A stretch of 64,000 nucleotides of DNA, from assembly GCF_000015165.1 (NCBI RefSeq), contig NC_009485.1, positions 7,397,501-7,461,500 of the forward strand. Direction: 5' to 3'. The position numbers and the translations under genes were made by a program. The notes under the pieces were generated by a model. The model had not been told where the DNA came from and ran no database searches. It saw nothing but the letters and a program-made list of their open reading frames with translations. How positions within the stretch are numbered: the first letter of the stretch is position 1; every line of letters begins with the position of its first letter. Origin of the DNA: Bradyrhizobium sp. BTAi1 (GTDB lineage Bacteria; Pseudomonadota; Alphaproteobacteria; Rhizobiales; Xanthobacteraceae). Below, one piece after another: positions 46,765 through 54,289 of this stretch.

Positions 46765-47781
46765 CTACTGCGCCAGCGCGTTGTACTTGGCGAGTGAAGC
46801 TTTCAGCTCGGTCATGGCGGCATCGGCGTCGATGCCGGTCTTCTTGACGCCGTCGGCCCAGGTCTTGAACAGCGGCTCGGAGGCCTTCTTCCAGGCTGCG
46901 GTCTGTTCCGGCGTCAGCTTGTAGACCTCCTGGCCGGCTTCGGCCTTGATCTTGTCCACGCCCGCATCCTCGAACTTGCCCCAGGGCTCGCCGACCCGCC
47001 CCGCGGCCTCGGTGTTGCAATTGTCGTCGATCGCCTTCTTCTGCGCCGCCGACATCTGGTTGTACTTGTCCTTGTTCATGACGAAGACAAAGGTCGTCAC
47101 GTACATCGGCGCGTCGATGTGGAATTTCGTGACCTTGTCGACGCCGAACAGCACCAGCGAGCCGGCCGGAAAAAACACGCCGTCGGCAACGCCGCGCTCG
47201 ATGATATCGCGCACTTCGGGCGCGGATGACTGCACATTGGTGCCACCGAGCTGCGTCACGAAATTCGCGATGGTGGCATCCGCCGGGCGGATCTTCATGC
47301 CCTTGAGGTCCTCGGGCAGCGTGACCTTCTTGGTCCGCGTATGCAGCGAGGACGGCGTGTGGACGAAGGCCAGGCAGTACTTGACGTCCTTCATCTCCTT
47401 CTCGGCATATTTGCGGTACCATGCATCGAGGCCTTCGGAGCCGCCCTTGGCGTCGGAGATCAGGAACGGCAGCTCGCCGGCGCCGATGATCGGGAAACGG
47501 CCGGGCTGATAGCCGGGGTTCACATAAGTGACATCAGCGATGCCGTCGCGGGCCATGTCGTAATGGTCGAAGGCCTTGCCGAGCTGCTGCGCCGGGAACA
47601 CCTTGCCCTTGATGGTGCCCCCCGAGGCCTTTTCGACCGACGCGGCCCAATCCTCCAGCGCCTTCTGCAGCGGATGGCTGGCCGGGACCCAATGCGAGAT
47701 CTTCAGATCGAACGTCTTGTCCTGCGCGAGCGCGGGGGTGACACCGGCAGCCAGCGCCAACGCCAGAAGCGTCTTCCTCAT
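46765..47781 (-). CDS. TRAP transporter periplasmic receptor (DctP type)
   Basis: This 338-residue protein has a signal peptide (MRKTLLALALAAGVTPALA). The mature protein has ISHWVPASHPLQKALEDWA, the conserved Arg of the carboxylate clamp in GMKIRPADATIANFV, and EVRDIIERGVADGVFFP. DctP receptors bind organic acids; some (TarP) bind cinnamate-type lignin acids. A palindrome like those of the fcs and marR promoters lies 52 bases upstream, which supports an aromatic-acid ligand (inference). Confidence 0.93.
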   Translation of the reverse strand: MRKTLLALALAAGVTPALAQDKTFDLKISHWVPASHPLQKALEDWAASVEKASGGTIKGKVFPAQQLGKAFDHYDMARDGIADVTYVNPGYQPGRFPIIGAGELPFLISDAKGGSEGLDAWYRKYAEKEMKDVKYCLAFVHTPSSLHTRTKKVTLPEDLKGMKIRPADATIANFVTQLGGTNVQSSAPEVRDIIERGVADGVFFPAGSLVLFGVDKVTKFHIDAPMYVTTFVFVMNKDKYNQMSAAQKKAIDDNCNTEAAGRVGEPWGKFEDAGVDKIKAEAGQEVYKLTPEQTAAWKKASEPLFKTWADGVKKTGIDADAAMTELKASLAKYNALAQ

Positions 47782-47832
47782 CGAGATCGTCTCCTTCCAT
47801 CGGTGGGCCTTCGAGGACCCTTTGCTTCATTG

Positions 47833-47845
47833 TTATAGCATATAA
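47833..47845. promoter_or_regulatory. AT-rich palindrome before the TRAP receptor, MarR operator candidate
   Basis: TTATAGCATATAA is a palindrome (TTATA, GCA, TATAA) flanked as GTTATA...TATAAAC, close to the 43208 site. It lies 52 bases before the receptor ATG. It would tie the TRAP transporter to the MarR regulon. Confidence 0.5.
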
Positions 47846-48193
47846 ACATCATTGCAAGCGTGACGGCACACCTGCCATCGCTGCACGCCGCAATGCGCGC
47901 GCCCATCGCTTCGGTTGCGCCAAGTATGACAGACCAAAGTCGAAGACGCACGGCATTTCATTAACACGTTAAGGATCTGTCGTGCACCCGAAATTGCACG
48001 GTCCGACCATCACAGGACGAAATTGCCGCATCGGAGGGCTGGGCGCCTGCGACATCGTGCGGGGTCCGTCAGAGCGTCTGAGATGCACCGTTTCAAACGC
48101 AGGTGCAAAAGACGTTTGAAACTTTGTAGGCGGTGCAAAACGCGCGCTGATGTCGTTGACTGTGGGACATCGCCAGCCATCACTGAGACCCGC
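47846..48193. other. Intergenic region between TRAP receptor and PaaI-type gene, with nested palindromes
   Basis: No gene is visible in this stretch. CGTTTCAAACG (48089-48099) is a perfect 11-bp palindrome and is repeated in inverted form as CGTTTGAAAC at 48113-48122. TGCACC (48084) and GGTGCA (48102) frame the first site, and GGTGCAAAA occurs twice (48102 and 48132). This is a likely regulator-binding cluster 70-110 bases before the next gene. Confidence 0.45.
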
Positions 48194-48607
48194 ATGAGCA
48201 GCATTCCCGCCGGCTTCGAACCGCATTTTCGCAAGAGCCCGTTCACCGATCCCTGGGAGCCGCTCTACGCCAAGAAGACCGACAAAGCCGTCATCCTCGG
48301 CCTGCGGCTCGCGACGCCGCACACCAATTCGCGCGGGCTGATCCACGGCGGCCTGATCGCCTCGCTCGCGGACAATGCGATGGGCTACAGTTGCGCTCAG
48401 GCGCTCGGCTGGGAGGTGTCGCTGGTCACGATCAATCTCGCCGTCGATTACATCGGCAGCGCCGGGATCGGGCAGTGGCTGAGCGTCGAGAGCGACGTGA
48501 TCAAGAGCGGACGCACCATATGCTTCGCGCAGAGCCTGGTGCTGGCCGATGACACGGTCATCGCGCGCGCAAACGCGACCTTCCGCCTGGTGCCGAAGCC
48601 GGCGTGA
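48194..48607 (+). CDS. PaaI-family acyl-CoA thioesterase
   Basis: This 137-residue hot-dog thioesterase has the family motif SRGLIHGGLIASLADNAMGY, with the HGG turn and the catalytic Asp/Asn region, then VTINLAVDYIGSA. ATG 48194 is used; the frame extends upstream through the palindromic region, which argues against the longer form. It probably hydrolyses aromatic or short-chain acyl-CoA. It is convergent with the LysR gene, five bases apart. Confidence 0.85.
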   Translation: MSSIPAGFEPHFRKSPFTDPWEPLYAKKTDKAVILGLRLATPHTNSRGLIHGGLIASLADNAMGYSCAQALGWEVSLVTINLAVDYIGSAGIGQWLSVESDVIKSGRTICFAQSLVLADDTVIARANATFRLVPKPA

Positions 48608-48612
48608 CGCCG

Positions 48613-49497
48613 TCAGCCGAACCGCCAGTCACAGGTCGTGGCGATCAGGTCGATGAAGGCGCGCACCTTGGCCGAGAGCAGGCGGGAGCTCGGAAACACG
48701 ATGTGGATGGGGACCGGGGGCGGCTCATATTTCGCCAGCACCCGCTTGAGACGGTCGCCGCGCAAGCCGTCGGCCGCCTGATAGGCCATCACCCGGGTCA
48801 CGCCGCCGCCCGCCTCGGCATATTGGATCGCGGTGTCGGCATTGTTGGTGACCAGCCGCGGGCTGACCGCGATCCGAAGCTCCTTGCCGTCCTTTGCGAA
48901 GCGCCAATCATCGGCAGCGCCGAATTGGATGGTTTGGTGCTTGGCGAGCGCCTCGGGCGTCCGTGGCTCGCCATGATCCTTGAAGTAGGCAGGCGCGCCG
49001 ACGACAACGCGACGCATGCTGCCGACCTGGCGGGCCACCAGCGAGGAATCGCCGAGATGGCCGATGCGGACCGCACAATCGACGCCGTCCTCCACCAGAT
49101 TGACCTGGCGATCCTCAAGACGCAGCTCGGCGGCGACCTCGGCATAGCGGCTCAGATAGGCCGCCATGACGGGACCGACATGGAGCCGGCCGAAGCCGAC
49201 CGGGGCCGAAACCACCAGCCGTCCAGCCGGCTGCAGGCGCTCGCTCTCGGCGGCGAGTTCCGCCTCCTCCAGATCGGCCAGGATGCGCCTGGTCCGCTCG
49301 AGATAGCGCCGGCCGGCATCGGTCAGCGTCACAGAGCGCGTCGTGCGCTGCAGCAGCCGGACGCCGAGATGCGCTTCGAGCGCGGCGATCAGGCGTGTCA
49401 CCGCCGAGGGCGACAGCTTCAGCCGCCGCGCCGCCGGCGCAAAGCCGTTCAGATCGGCCACCGTGACGAAGGCCTGCATGGCGTCGATGCGATCCAT
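48613..49497 (-). CDS. LysR-family transcriptional regulator
   Basis: This 294-residue LysR protein starts MDRIDAMQAFVTVADLNGFA, with the helix-turn-helix PAARRLKLSPSAVTRLIAALE. The effector domain begins about residue 90 (GRLVVSAPVGFGRLHV). It belongs to the subgroup that includes DsdC/AaeR-like regulators of oxidoreductase genes. The chosen ATG (49497) directly follows a perfect palindrome; an upstream ATG at 49533 would put that palindrome inside the gene. It is divergent from the flavin-binding protein gene. Confidence 0.9.
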   Translation of the reverse strand: MDRIDAMQAFVTVADLNGFAPAARRLKLSPSAVTRLIAALEAHLGVRLLQRTTRSVTLTDAGRRYLERTRRILADLEEAELAAESERLQPAGRLVVSAPVGFGRLHVGPVMAAYLSRYAEVAAELRLEDRQVNLVEDGVDCAVRIGHLGDSSLVARQVGSMRRVVVGAPAYFKDHGEPRTPEALAKHQTIQFGAADDWRFAKDGKELRIAVSPRLVTNNADTAIQYAEAGGGVTRVMAYQAADGLRGDRLKRVLAKYEPPPVPIHIVFPSSRLLSAKVRAFIDLIATTCDWRFG

Positions 49498-49499
49498 CC

Positions 49500-49524
49500 G
49501 ATCATTGCAGCATCTGCAATGATC
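49500..49524. promoter_or_regulatory. Perfect 11-bp inverted repeat, LysR operator candidate
   Basis: GATCATTGCAG, CAT, then CTGCAATGATC: 11 perfect base pairs around a 3-base centre. It abuts the LysR start codon and lies 94 bases before the divergent gene. Binding here would repress lysR directly and could control the flavin protein. Confidence 0.65.
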
Positions 49525-49617
49525 CAGTGTCAACCCGCCTGATTATTTCCGACGCCAAGCGGGACCATATTGGCGGGACGGCGACAGCCATTGCCGCATC
49601 GACAAGGAGTCATTGCC

Positions 49618-50250
49618 ATGACCCAGACCGCCACCCGGACGTCCGCCGACGTCATGTTCTCACCGGCCGTCAAGGCGATCCAGGCCCGCAAGGGATCGCG
49701 CGAGAGTTATGCCCGTGTCGCGGAGACGCGCGGCTTTCGCCGCGAGGTCGACGCTGATCTCGCCGACCGTCTCGCCGAGGCCACCAGCTTCTATCTCGCC
49801 ACCGCCTCGGCCGACGGCCAGCCCTACATCCAGCATCGCGGCGGGCCAAAGGGCTTTCTCAAGGTGCTGGACAGCCGGACGCTGGCGTTCGCCGACTTCA
49901 GCGGCAACCGGCAATACATCACGCAGGGCAATCTGTCGGAGAACCCGCGCGCCTATATTTTCCTGATGGACTACGCGCATCGCCGTCGCGTCAAGATCTG
50001 GGGCACGGCCCGCGTCGTCGAGGACGATGCCGCGCTGACAGAGTCGCTGATGCCTGCGGGCTACAGAGCGCGTCCGGAGCAGGTGATCCTGTTCACGATC
50101 GAGGCCTGGGACACCAACTGCCCGCAACACATCCCGCAGAAGTTCGATGCGGCCGATGTCGCGGAGGCGATTGCCGTCCGCGACACCCGCATCGCCGAGC
50201 TCGAAGCCGAGCTGGCGCGATTGAAGGGCGAGCCCCGACCCGCCGTCTAG
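49618..50250 (+). CDS. Pyridoxamine 5'-phosphate oxidase-fold flavin-binding protein
   Basis: This 210-residue split-barrel protein has FYLATASADGQPYIQHRGGPKGFLKVLD, then RTLAFADFSGNRQYITQGNLSENPRAYIFLMDYAHRRRVKIWGTARV, the FMN-binding core. The C-terminus is a charged helix (RIAELEAELARLKGE). ATG 49618 has AAGGAG eight bases upstream. Members of this group bind FMN or F420 and reduce small molecules; the substrate is unknown. Probably regulated by the divergent LysR. Confidence 0.87.
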   Translation: MTQTATRTSADVMFSPAVKAIQARKGSRESYARVAETRGFRREVDADLADRLAEATSFYLATASADGQPYIQHRGGPKGFLKVLDSRTLAFADFSGNRQYITQGNLSENPRAYIFLMDYAHRRRVKIWGTARVVEDDAALTESLMPAGYRARPEQVILFTIEAWDTNCPQHIPQKFDAADVAEAIAVRDTRIAELEAELARLKGEPRPAV

Positions 50251-50251
50251 C

Positions 50252-50980
50252 TCAGGCGGCCTGCTGCGCGCGCCCCCAATCGAACTCCGGAAAATACTGC
50301 GCCATCATGCGGTCGGCATAGGCGACGAGATTGCCAAAGGTCTCGGTGCGGCGGCGAAGCTCGGAGTCGAAGAATGGCGTGAGGATGCCGGCGATGACCG
50401 CAAATGCCGTCGCGTCGGTGCCGCAGGGACGATCGCCCATCAGATAGGGCCGGTCGCCGAGTTGCACCGACAGCGCCCGCAGCGAGCGCGCAGCGAGATC
50501 GACGTCCTCGTCCGGCGCATGGCGGCCGAGCCCGGAAATCAGATAGTTCTCGGCGACGCGAAACTGCGCGTCCTCGCGCAGCTTCTCGCGCTTGTCCGCC
50601 GGCACACCGTCGAAGAAATGCGCGGGACCCTTGGCGAAGTTCACCGGGTCGACCCAACGCGCGCCGACCAGCGCGAAATAGAGATGATGCTCGATCATGC
50701 GCTCGAACGCCCAGGCCTGCGCCCGCGCGCGCACATCGAGGCCGGAATCGAAATCGAAACCATAGCGGTGCTCGATATGCGCACGAATGAAGGTCGAATC
50801 GGCGATCAGCTCACCGGCATCGTCGATGAAGGGCAGCTGGCCCTTGGGCGAGGCCGGCGGCATCGCGCGCTGCTTCCGAAAAGCGAGGCCCGCCATCGTC
50901 AGCTGGACCTCCGTCTTGGTGACGAAGGGGCTGATCTCCGGCAGGCCGAAGCCCGCGCCCAAACCAAACAGCGTGATCAT
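50252..50980 (-). CDS. Glutathione S-transferase-like protein (failed-axon/metaxin type)
   Basis: This 242-residue GST-fold protein starts MITLFGLGAGFGLPEISPFVTKTEVQLTMAGLAF; ASPKGQLPFIDDAGELIADSTFI matches the cis-Pro and ligand turn. The C-terminal helices have GDRPYLMGDRPCGTDATAFAVIAGILTPFF, typical of the bacterial metaxin/failed-axon-like group. No substrate can be named. It is divergent from the WYL regulator, with two copies of a 22-bp palindrome between them. Confidence 0.83.
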   Translation of the reverse strand: MITLFGLGAGFGLPEISPFVTKTEVQLTMAGLAFRKQRAMPPASPKGQLPFIDDAGELIADSTFIRAHIEHRYGFDFDSGLDVRARAQAWAFERMIEHHLYFALVGARWVDPVNFAKGPAHFFDGVPADKREKLREDAQFRVAENYLISGLGRHAPDEDVDLAARSLRALSVQLGDRPYLMGDRPCGTDATAFAVIAGILTPFFDSELRRRTETFGNLVAYADRMMAQYFPEFDWGRAQQAA

Positions 50981-51028
50981 GACAGCACTCCCGACTTCCT
51001 GAGCAGACGCCGGAGGCTACGAACATGC

Positions 51029-51050
51029 TGCTGCCACCATGGTGTCAGCA
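51029..51050. promoter_or_regulatory. 22-bp palindrome, WYL regulator operator copy 1
   Basis: TGCTGCCA, CCATGG, TGTCAGCA: palindromic except for one pair. It lies 48 bases upstream of the glutathione transferase start. The second copy at 51144 keeps both outer blocks and changes only the centre. Confidence 0.65.
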
Positions 51051-51143
51051 GCGGCAGTAGCGTGGTGGCAAGGCCAAGGCCATAAAGCATCATCATCGAC
51101 ATCACCCCTTCAATCTCGTTGTTGGCCCGGTATAAGGACAGGC

Positions 51144-51165
51144 TGCTGCCAGCATCCTGTCAGCA
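51144..51165. promoter_or_regulatory. 22-bp palindrome, WYL regulator operator copy 2
   Basis: TGCTGCCA, GCATCC, TGTCAGCA: same outer blocks and spacing as copy 1. It lies 32 bases before the WYL regulator ATG. The centre-to-centre distance between the copies is 115 bases, about 11 helical turns, which would allow looping. Confidence 0.65.
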
Positions 51166-51197
51166 TCGGCGGGGTGATCGCTTCCGCAGGACACACC

Positions 51198-51896
51198 ATG
51201 AGACGCGCCGACCGGCTGTTCCAGATCATCCAGGTGCTGAGACGCACGCGGCGTCCGCTGACGGCGGATGCGATCGCGGCCGAGCTGGAGACCTCGAAGC
51301 GCACGATCTATCGCGACATCGCCACGCTGATCGGCCAGCGCGTGCCGATCCGCGGCGAGGCGGGCATGGGCTACATCCTGGAGAAGGGTTTCGATCTGCC
51401 GCCATTGATGCTGACGCCCGACGAGATCGAGGCCGCCGTGCTCGGCGCGCAATGGGTGGCGGTCAATGCCGATCCGGTGCTGGCGCGCGCGGCGGAGGAC
51501 CTGATGGCGAAGATCGCCGACACCGTGCCGGAGCGGCTGCGGCCGTTCGTGCTGGAGCCGGCGAGCCGGGCGCCGCGGCCCTGGAGCCGCGAGCCGGATC
51601 GCATCGACATGTCACGCACGCGGTCGCAAATTCACGAGGGCCGCAAGATCAGGCTCCGCTATCGCGACGAGCAGGGCCGCGACAGCGAGCGGGTGATCTG
51701 GCCGATCGCGATCGGCTATCATGACGCGGTCCGCATCCTCGCCGCGTGGTGCGAACTGCGCCACGACTTCCGCAGCTTCCGCACCGACCGCGTGGTCGAG
51801 GCGGACTATCTCGACGACAAATACCCCGAGCGCCGCGAAGCGTTGCGCGCCAAATGGCGGCGCAGCCTGGTGTGGGAGGTTCCCAAGGATGTCTGA
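51198..51896 (+). CDS. HTH-type regulator with WYL domain (YafY type)
   Basis: This 232-residue protein has an N-terminal DeoR/HTH-11 domain (RADRLFQIIQVLRRTRRPLTADAIAAELETSKRTIYRDI) and a C-terminal WYL domain with IRLRYRDEQGRDSERVIWPIAIGYHDAVRILAAWCELRHDFRSF. ATG 51198 is used; the frame runs back through the operator region but is not needed. It is a likely repressor of itself and of the divergent glutathione transferase. Its end overlaps the next gene by eight bases. Confidence 0.9.
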   Translation: MRRADRLFQIIQVLRRTRRPLTADAIAAELETSKRTIYRDIATLIGQRVPIRGEAGMGYILEKGFDLPPLMLTPDEIEAAVLGAQWVAVNADPVLARAAEDLMAKIADTVPERLRPFVLEPASRAPRPWSREPDRIDMSRTRSQIHEGRKIRLRYRDEQGRDSERVIWPIAIGYHDAVRILAAWCELRHDFRSFRTDRVVEADYLDDKYPERREALRAKWRRSLVWEVPKDV

Positions 51897-52209
51897 ACAA
51901 CCGTCCAATCAGACTGACGCCAGCTCTTGTCAGAGCTGTGGCGCCTGCTGCGCCTATTCGTCGAACTGGCCGCGATTCACAATCGAGGAGGATGCAGCGC
52001 TCGATCTGATTCCGGCCGAGCTGGTCAATGAGCGGCTGTCGGGAATGCGCTGCGAGAACGATCGCTGCTGCGCCCTCGACGGCGAGATCGCGCAAGCGGT
52101 TACCTGCCGGATCTACGCGATCCGTCCGGAGGTCTGCCGGACCTGCATGCCGGGGGACGCTGAATGCGCCATGGCGCGGCGCAAATTCGGCCTGCCTGAC
52201 CTGACCTGA
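51889..52209 (+). CDS. YkgJ-family cysteine-cluster protein
   Basis: This 106-residue protein has many cysteines: CQSCGACCAY near the start, then CENDRCCALDG, VTCRIYAIRPEVCRTCMPGDAEC. This CxxCxxCC plus later Cys pattern is the YkgJ/zinc- or iron-chelating family. ATG 51889 follows GGGAGG and overlaps the WYL gene stop, so the two are coupled. It may be a metal-binding partner in the same stress response; the function of the family is not settled. Confidence 0.85.
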   Translation: MSEQPSNQTDASSCQSCGACCAYSSNWPRFTIEEDAALDLIPAELVNERLSGMRCENDRCCALDGEIAQAVTCRIYAIRPEVCRTCMPGDAECAMARRKFGLPDLT

Positions 52210-52217
52210 CAATCGGC

Positions 52218-52604
52218 TCAGGTTGTGACGGGCGCAAGCTCGTCATCGAGCTCGTCGTCGAGTGGCGCGACAGGCGACAATGGCATGGTCGACAGGGAGA
52301 TCGGCTTGCGGCTGGACAGCGGGGCGGACCGCCCGCTCTTGCGGGATTGGGCGTAGAGCGCCGCGCCGACGCGTCCGCCAGCATCCGACAGATCCTGCTC
52401 GCTGCAGCTGGAGGCGATCGCCAGCGCCAGCGAATGCAGATGGGCGCGACGGTAACAGAATAGCGCAAGCATCGCCCTCACATCGGCCGACACGCTCTCG
52501 ACCAGAGCGGGCAGCCCGTTCTCGTCCGCGCGGTAGAGCGCGCCAAGAAGCTCATCGCCGACCGGGCAGTCGTCGCTGTCGAAGGCATTACGGCTGGCAA
52601 ACAT
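52218..52604 (-). CDS. Hypothetical protein
   Basis: This 128-residue cytosolic protein is not recognised. It has a helical, Ala/Leu-rich first part (LLGALYRADENGLPALVESVSADVRAMLALFCYRRAHLHSLALAIAS) and a low-complexity tail ending in DDELDDELAPVTT. ATG 52604 has AGAGGAT upstream; the frame extends 19 codons further. It is convergent with the YkgJ-type gene. Confidence 0.55.
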   Translation of the reverse strand: MFASRNAFDSDDCPVGDELLGALYRADENGLPALVESVSADVRAMLALFCYRRAHLHSLALAIASSCSEQDLSDAGGRVGAALYAQSRKSGRSAPLSSRKPISLSTMPLSPVAPLDDELDDELAPVTT

Positions 52605-52728
52605 TGCTCGATCCTCTTGCCGAGAGGATGCGATGCGAATCGCTAACGTCTGGTTAACCATGTTGGAGAACGGAGATCAGGCCGTGAGCCGCCGCATCAG
52701 CCGGCAGGACGGCGCTAAGCCGGCGACG

Positions 52729-53169
52729 TCAGCCGTTGGCCGCCATGAAGATCGACAGTCCGAAGCCGGTCAGATGATGCAGCGCCTGGTCAACGCCGAT
52801 CAAAGTCCAGAACCAGGGATGCTCGATGGTCACGCCGCAGCGCGACGAGCAGATGCCCTTGAGGCGATCGACGGTGATGTGAATGGCGAAGTCGACCACC
52901 GCGACGAACCAGAACTTCGGCGCCACGATCAGGATCAGCACCATGGCGACCGCAAGGTGGATCAGGCAGTGCACCAGGAGCGGCAGCGCCCAGCCCTTCC
53001 GCTGGTCCTTGCCATAGGCCATCCACGCATTTTGTAGAACGAAATCAGCAATGACGTGCTTGAAAGTGAGCAGCAGCATCCAGCCGACCAGCGCACCAAC
53101 CGGAACCTGCGACGACAAAGAGGGTAAAGACAAAGCTGACGCTCTCGCTACGACTAACCTTGCACGCAC
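52729..53169 (-). CDS. DUF3307 family membrane protein
   Basis: The protein has three to four membrane segments. TFKHVIADFVLQNAWMAYGK, LLVHCLIHLAVAMVLILI, DFAIHITVDRLKG and LIGVDQALHHLTGFGLSIF are the repeated His/Asp-containing helices of DUF3307. The start is uncertain: GTG 53169 gives 146 residues with an Arg-rich lead; ATG 53079 gives 116 residues starting just before the conserved part. No clear ribosome-binding site decides. Function unknown. Confidence 0.72.
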   Translation of the reverse strand: MRARLVVARASALSLPSLSSQVPVGALVGWMLLLTFKHVIADFVLQNAWMAYGKDQRKGWALPLLVHCLIHLAVAMVLILIVAPKFWFVAVVDFAIHITVDRLKGICSSRCGVTIEHPWFWTLIGVDQALHHLTGFGLSIFMAANG

Positions 53170-53385
53170 CGGGAACTGGAGGCGTTCAGCGCAATCTGTT
53201 GAGAAAACCCGGCCAATTCGACGCGTATGGAACGTTTATGACATCTCCGCCGCCGAATTGCACGCGAAAGGGAACCGCAATTCGCACTCCGCTACCCTTC
53301 TCAACCCTCGTGCGAAGGATAAGGTTACCGCCCGCTCGCCAAAGCAGATGCTCGCAGAGCGCACGCGCGGCACTCACTGCCGAAC

Positions 53386-54270
53386 TCACTCCGCCGCGTG
53401 GCTGTTCGCTTCGACCGAGAGCGCCTGAACGCGGATCTGCGCGATCGCGCGCTTCAGAGCCGCTTGGCGCGGATCCGGCATCGCCGCTGCGCGCGCTTCC
53501 GCGATGGCAGCGGCGAGGTCCGAGATCGGTAGCACGCCGTCGAAGGTCGGCTTGACGAGGCCGTCGATGATCGCATGCCAATCCGCAAGGCCCTGGCGAT
53601 AGCCGTCGCCCTGTCCTTGGATCATGGTTGCTGTCTCGATCACAGCGCTCGCCGCAGCAGGCTGCTTGTCCAGCGCACGCGCGATCATGTGGAGCCACCG
53701 CTCGGCCCAGACGCGCTCCTCGGCATAGCGCACCGACTGCAACCGCCAGCGCCGCAGCCCCGCCATCATACGCAGGCGACGCACCGCGAGACGCGACCGG
53801 GTCGAGAACCGGACCTTGAGCCGGCGCCGCCCCAGCCATCCGATCTGCTCGAATCCCGTGAGCAGCGAATCGGCAAGCGCCTGTGGCAGCACGCCGATCA
53901 GTTCGTCGAGCCGGAACCGCCGGAGATCATCGCCGTCGCGGCCGCGGATCGCCCGCCCCGCCTCCAGTTCGGCCAATCTGAGCTGGGCGATGCGGATCGG
54001 ATCCTCATAGGCCATGCGTGCGGCCAGGAGCTGTGCGATTCGGCACAGCGCGGCGGCATCGACGTTCGATCGGCGCACAAAGCGCTGGAGGCGATCAACA
54101 TAAAGCTGGGCGTAACGCGCGCCCTGATAGTCCATCAGCAGATGAATGCCGTCGCTGACGGCGGCAGCGGCGGCGTCCGGCAGGCCAGCCGGCAGGAAAG
54201 GCGGCTCGCCATCCGCGTCGCCGATGATGTCGGCAAACAAATATCGCAGCGAGGACCGGACACTTTCCAC
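53386..54270 (-). CDS. Stand-alone DUF6537 domain protein (indolepyruvate oxidoreductase C-terminal part)
   Basis: This 294-residue protein contains LLMDYQGARYAQLYVDRLQRFV and LLAARMAYEDPIRIAQLRLAELE, the pattern of the DUF6537 domain that normally forms the C-terminal part of indolepyruvate:ferredoxin oxidoreductase beta subunits. The TPP- and gamma-domain parts are absent. GTG 54270 has GGGGAG upstream and fits a gene that follows the cyclic-nucleotide-binding protein by 19 bases. Either it is a free-standing accessory domain or the remnant of a split gene. Other halves are not in this window. Confidence 0.68.
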   Translation of the reverse strand: MESVRSSLRYLFADIIGDADGEPPFLPAGLPDAAAAAVSDGIHLLMDYQGARYAQLYVDRLQRFVRRSNVDAAALCRIAQLLAARMAYEDPIRIAQLRLAELEAGRAIRGRDGDDLRRFRLDELIGVLPQALADSLLTGFEQIGWLGRRRLKVRFSTRSRLAVRRLRMMAGLRRWRLQSVRYAEERVWAERWLHMIARALDKQPAAASAVIETATMIQGQGDGYRQGLADWHAIIDGLVKPTFDGVLPISDLAAAIAEARAAAMPDPRQAALKRAIAQIRVQALSVEANSHAAE

Positions 54271-54289
54271 GGCTGTCAGCGCTCCCCGG

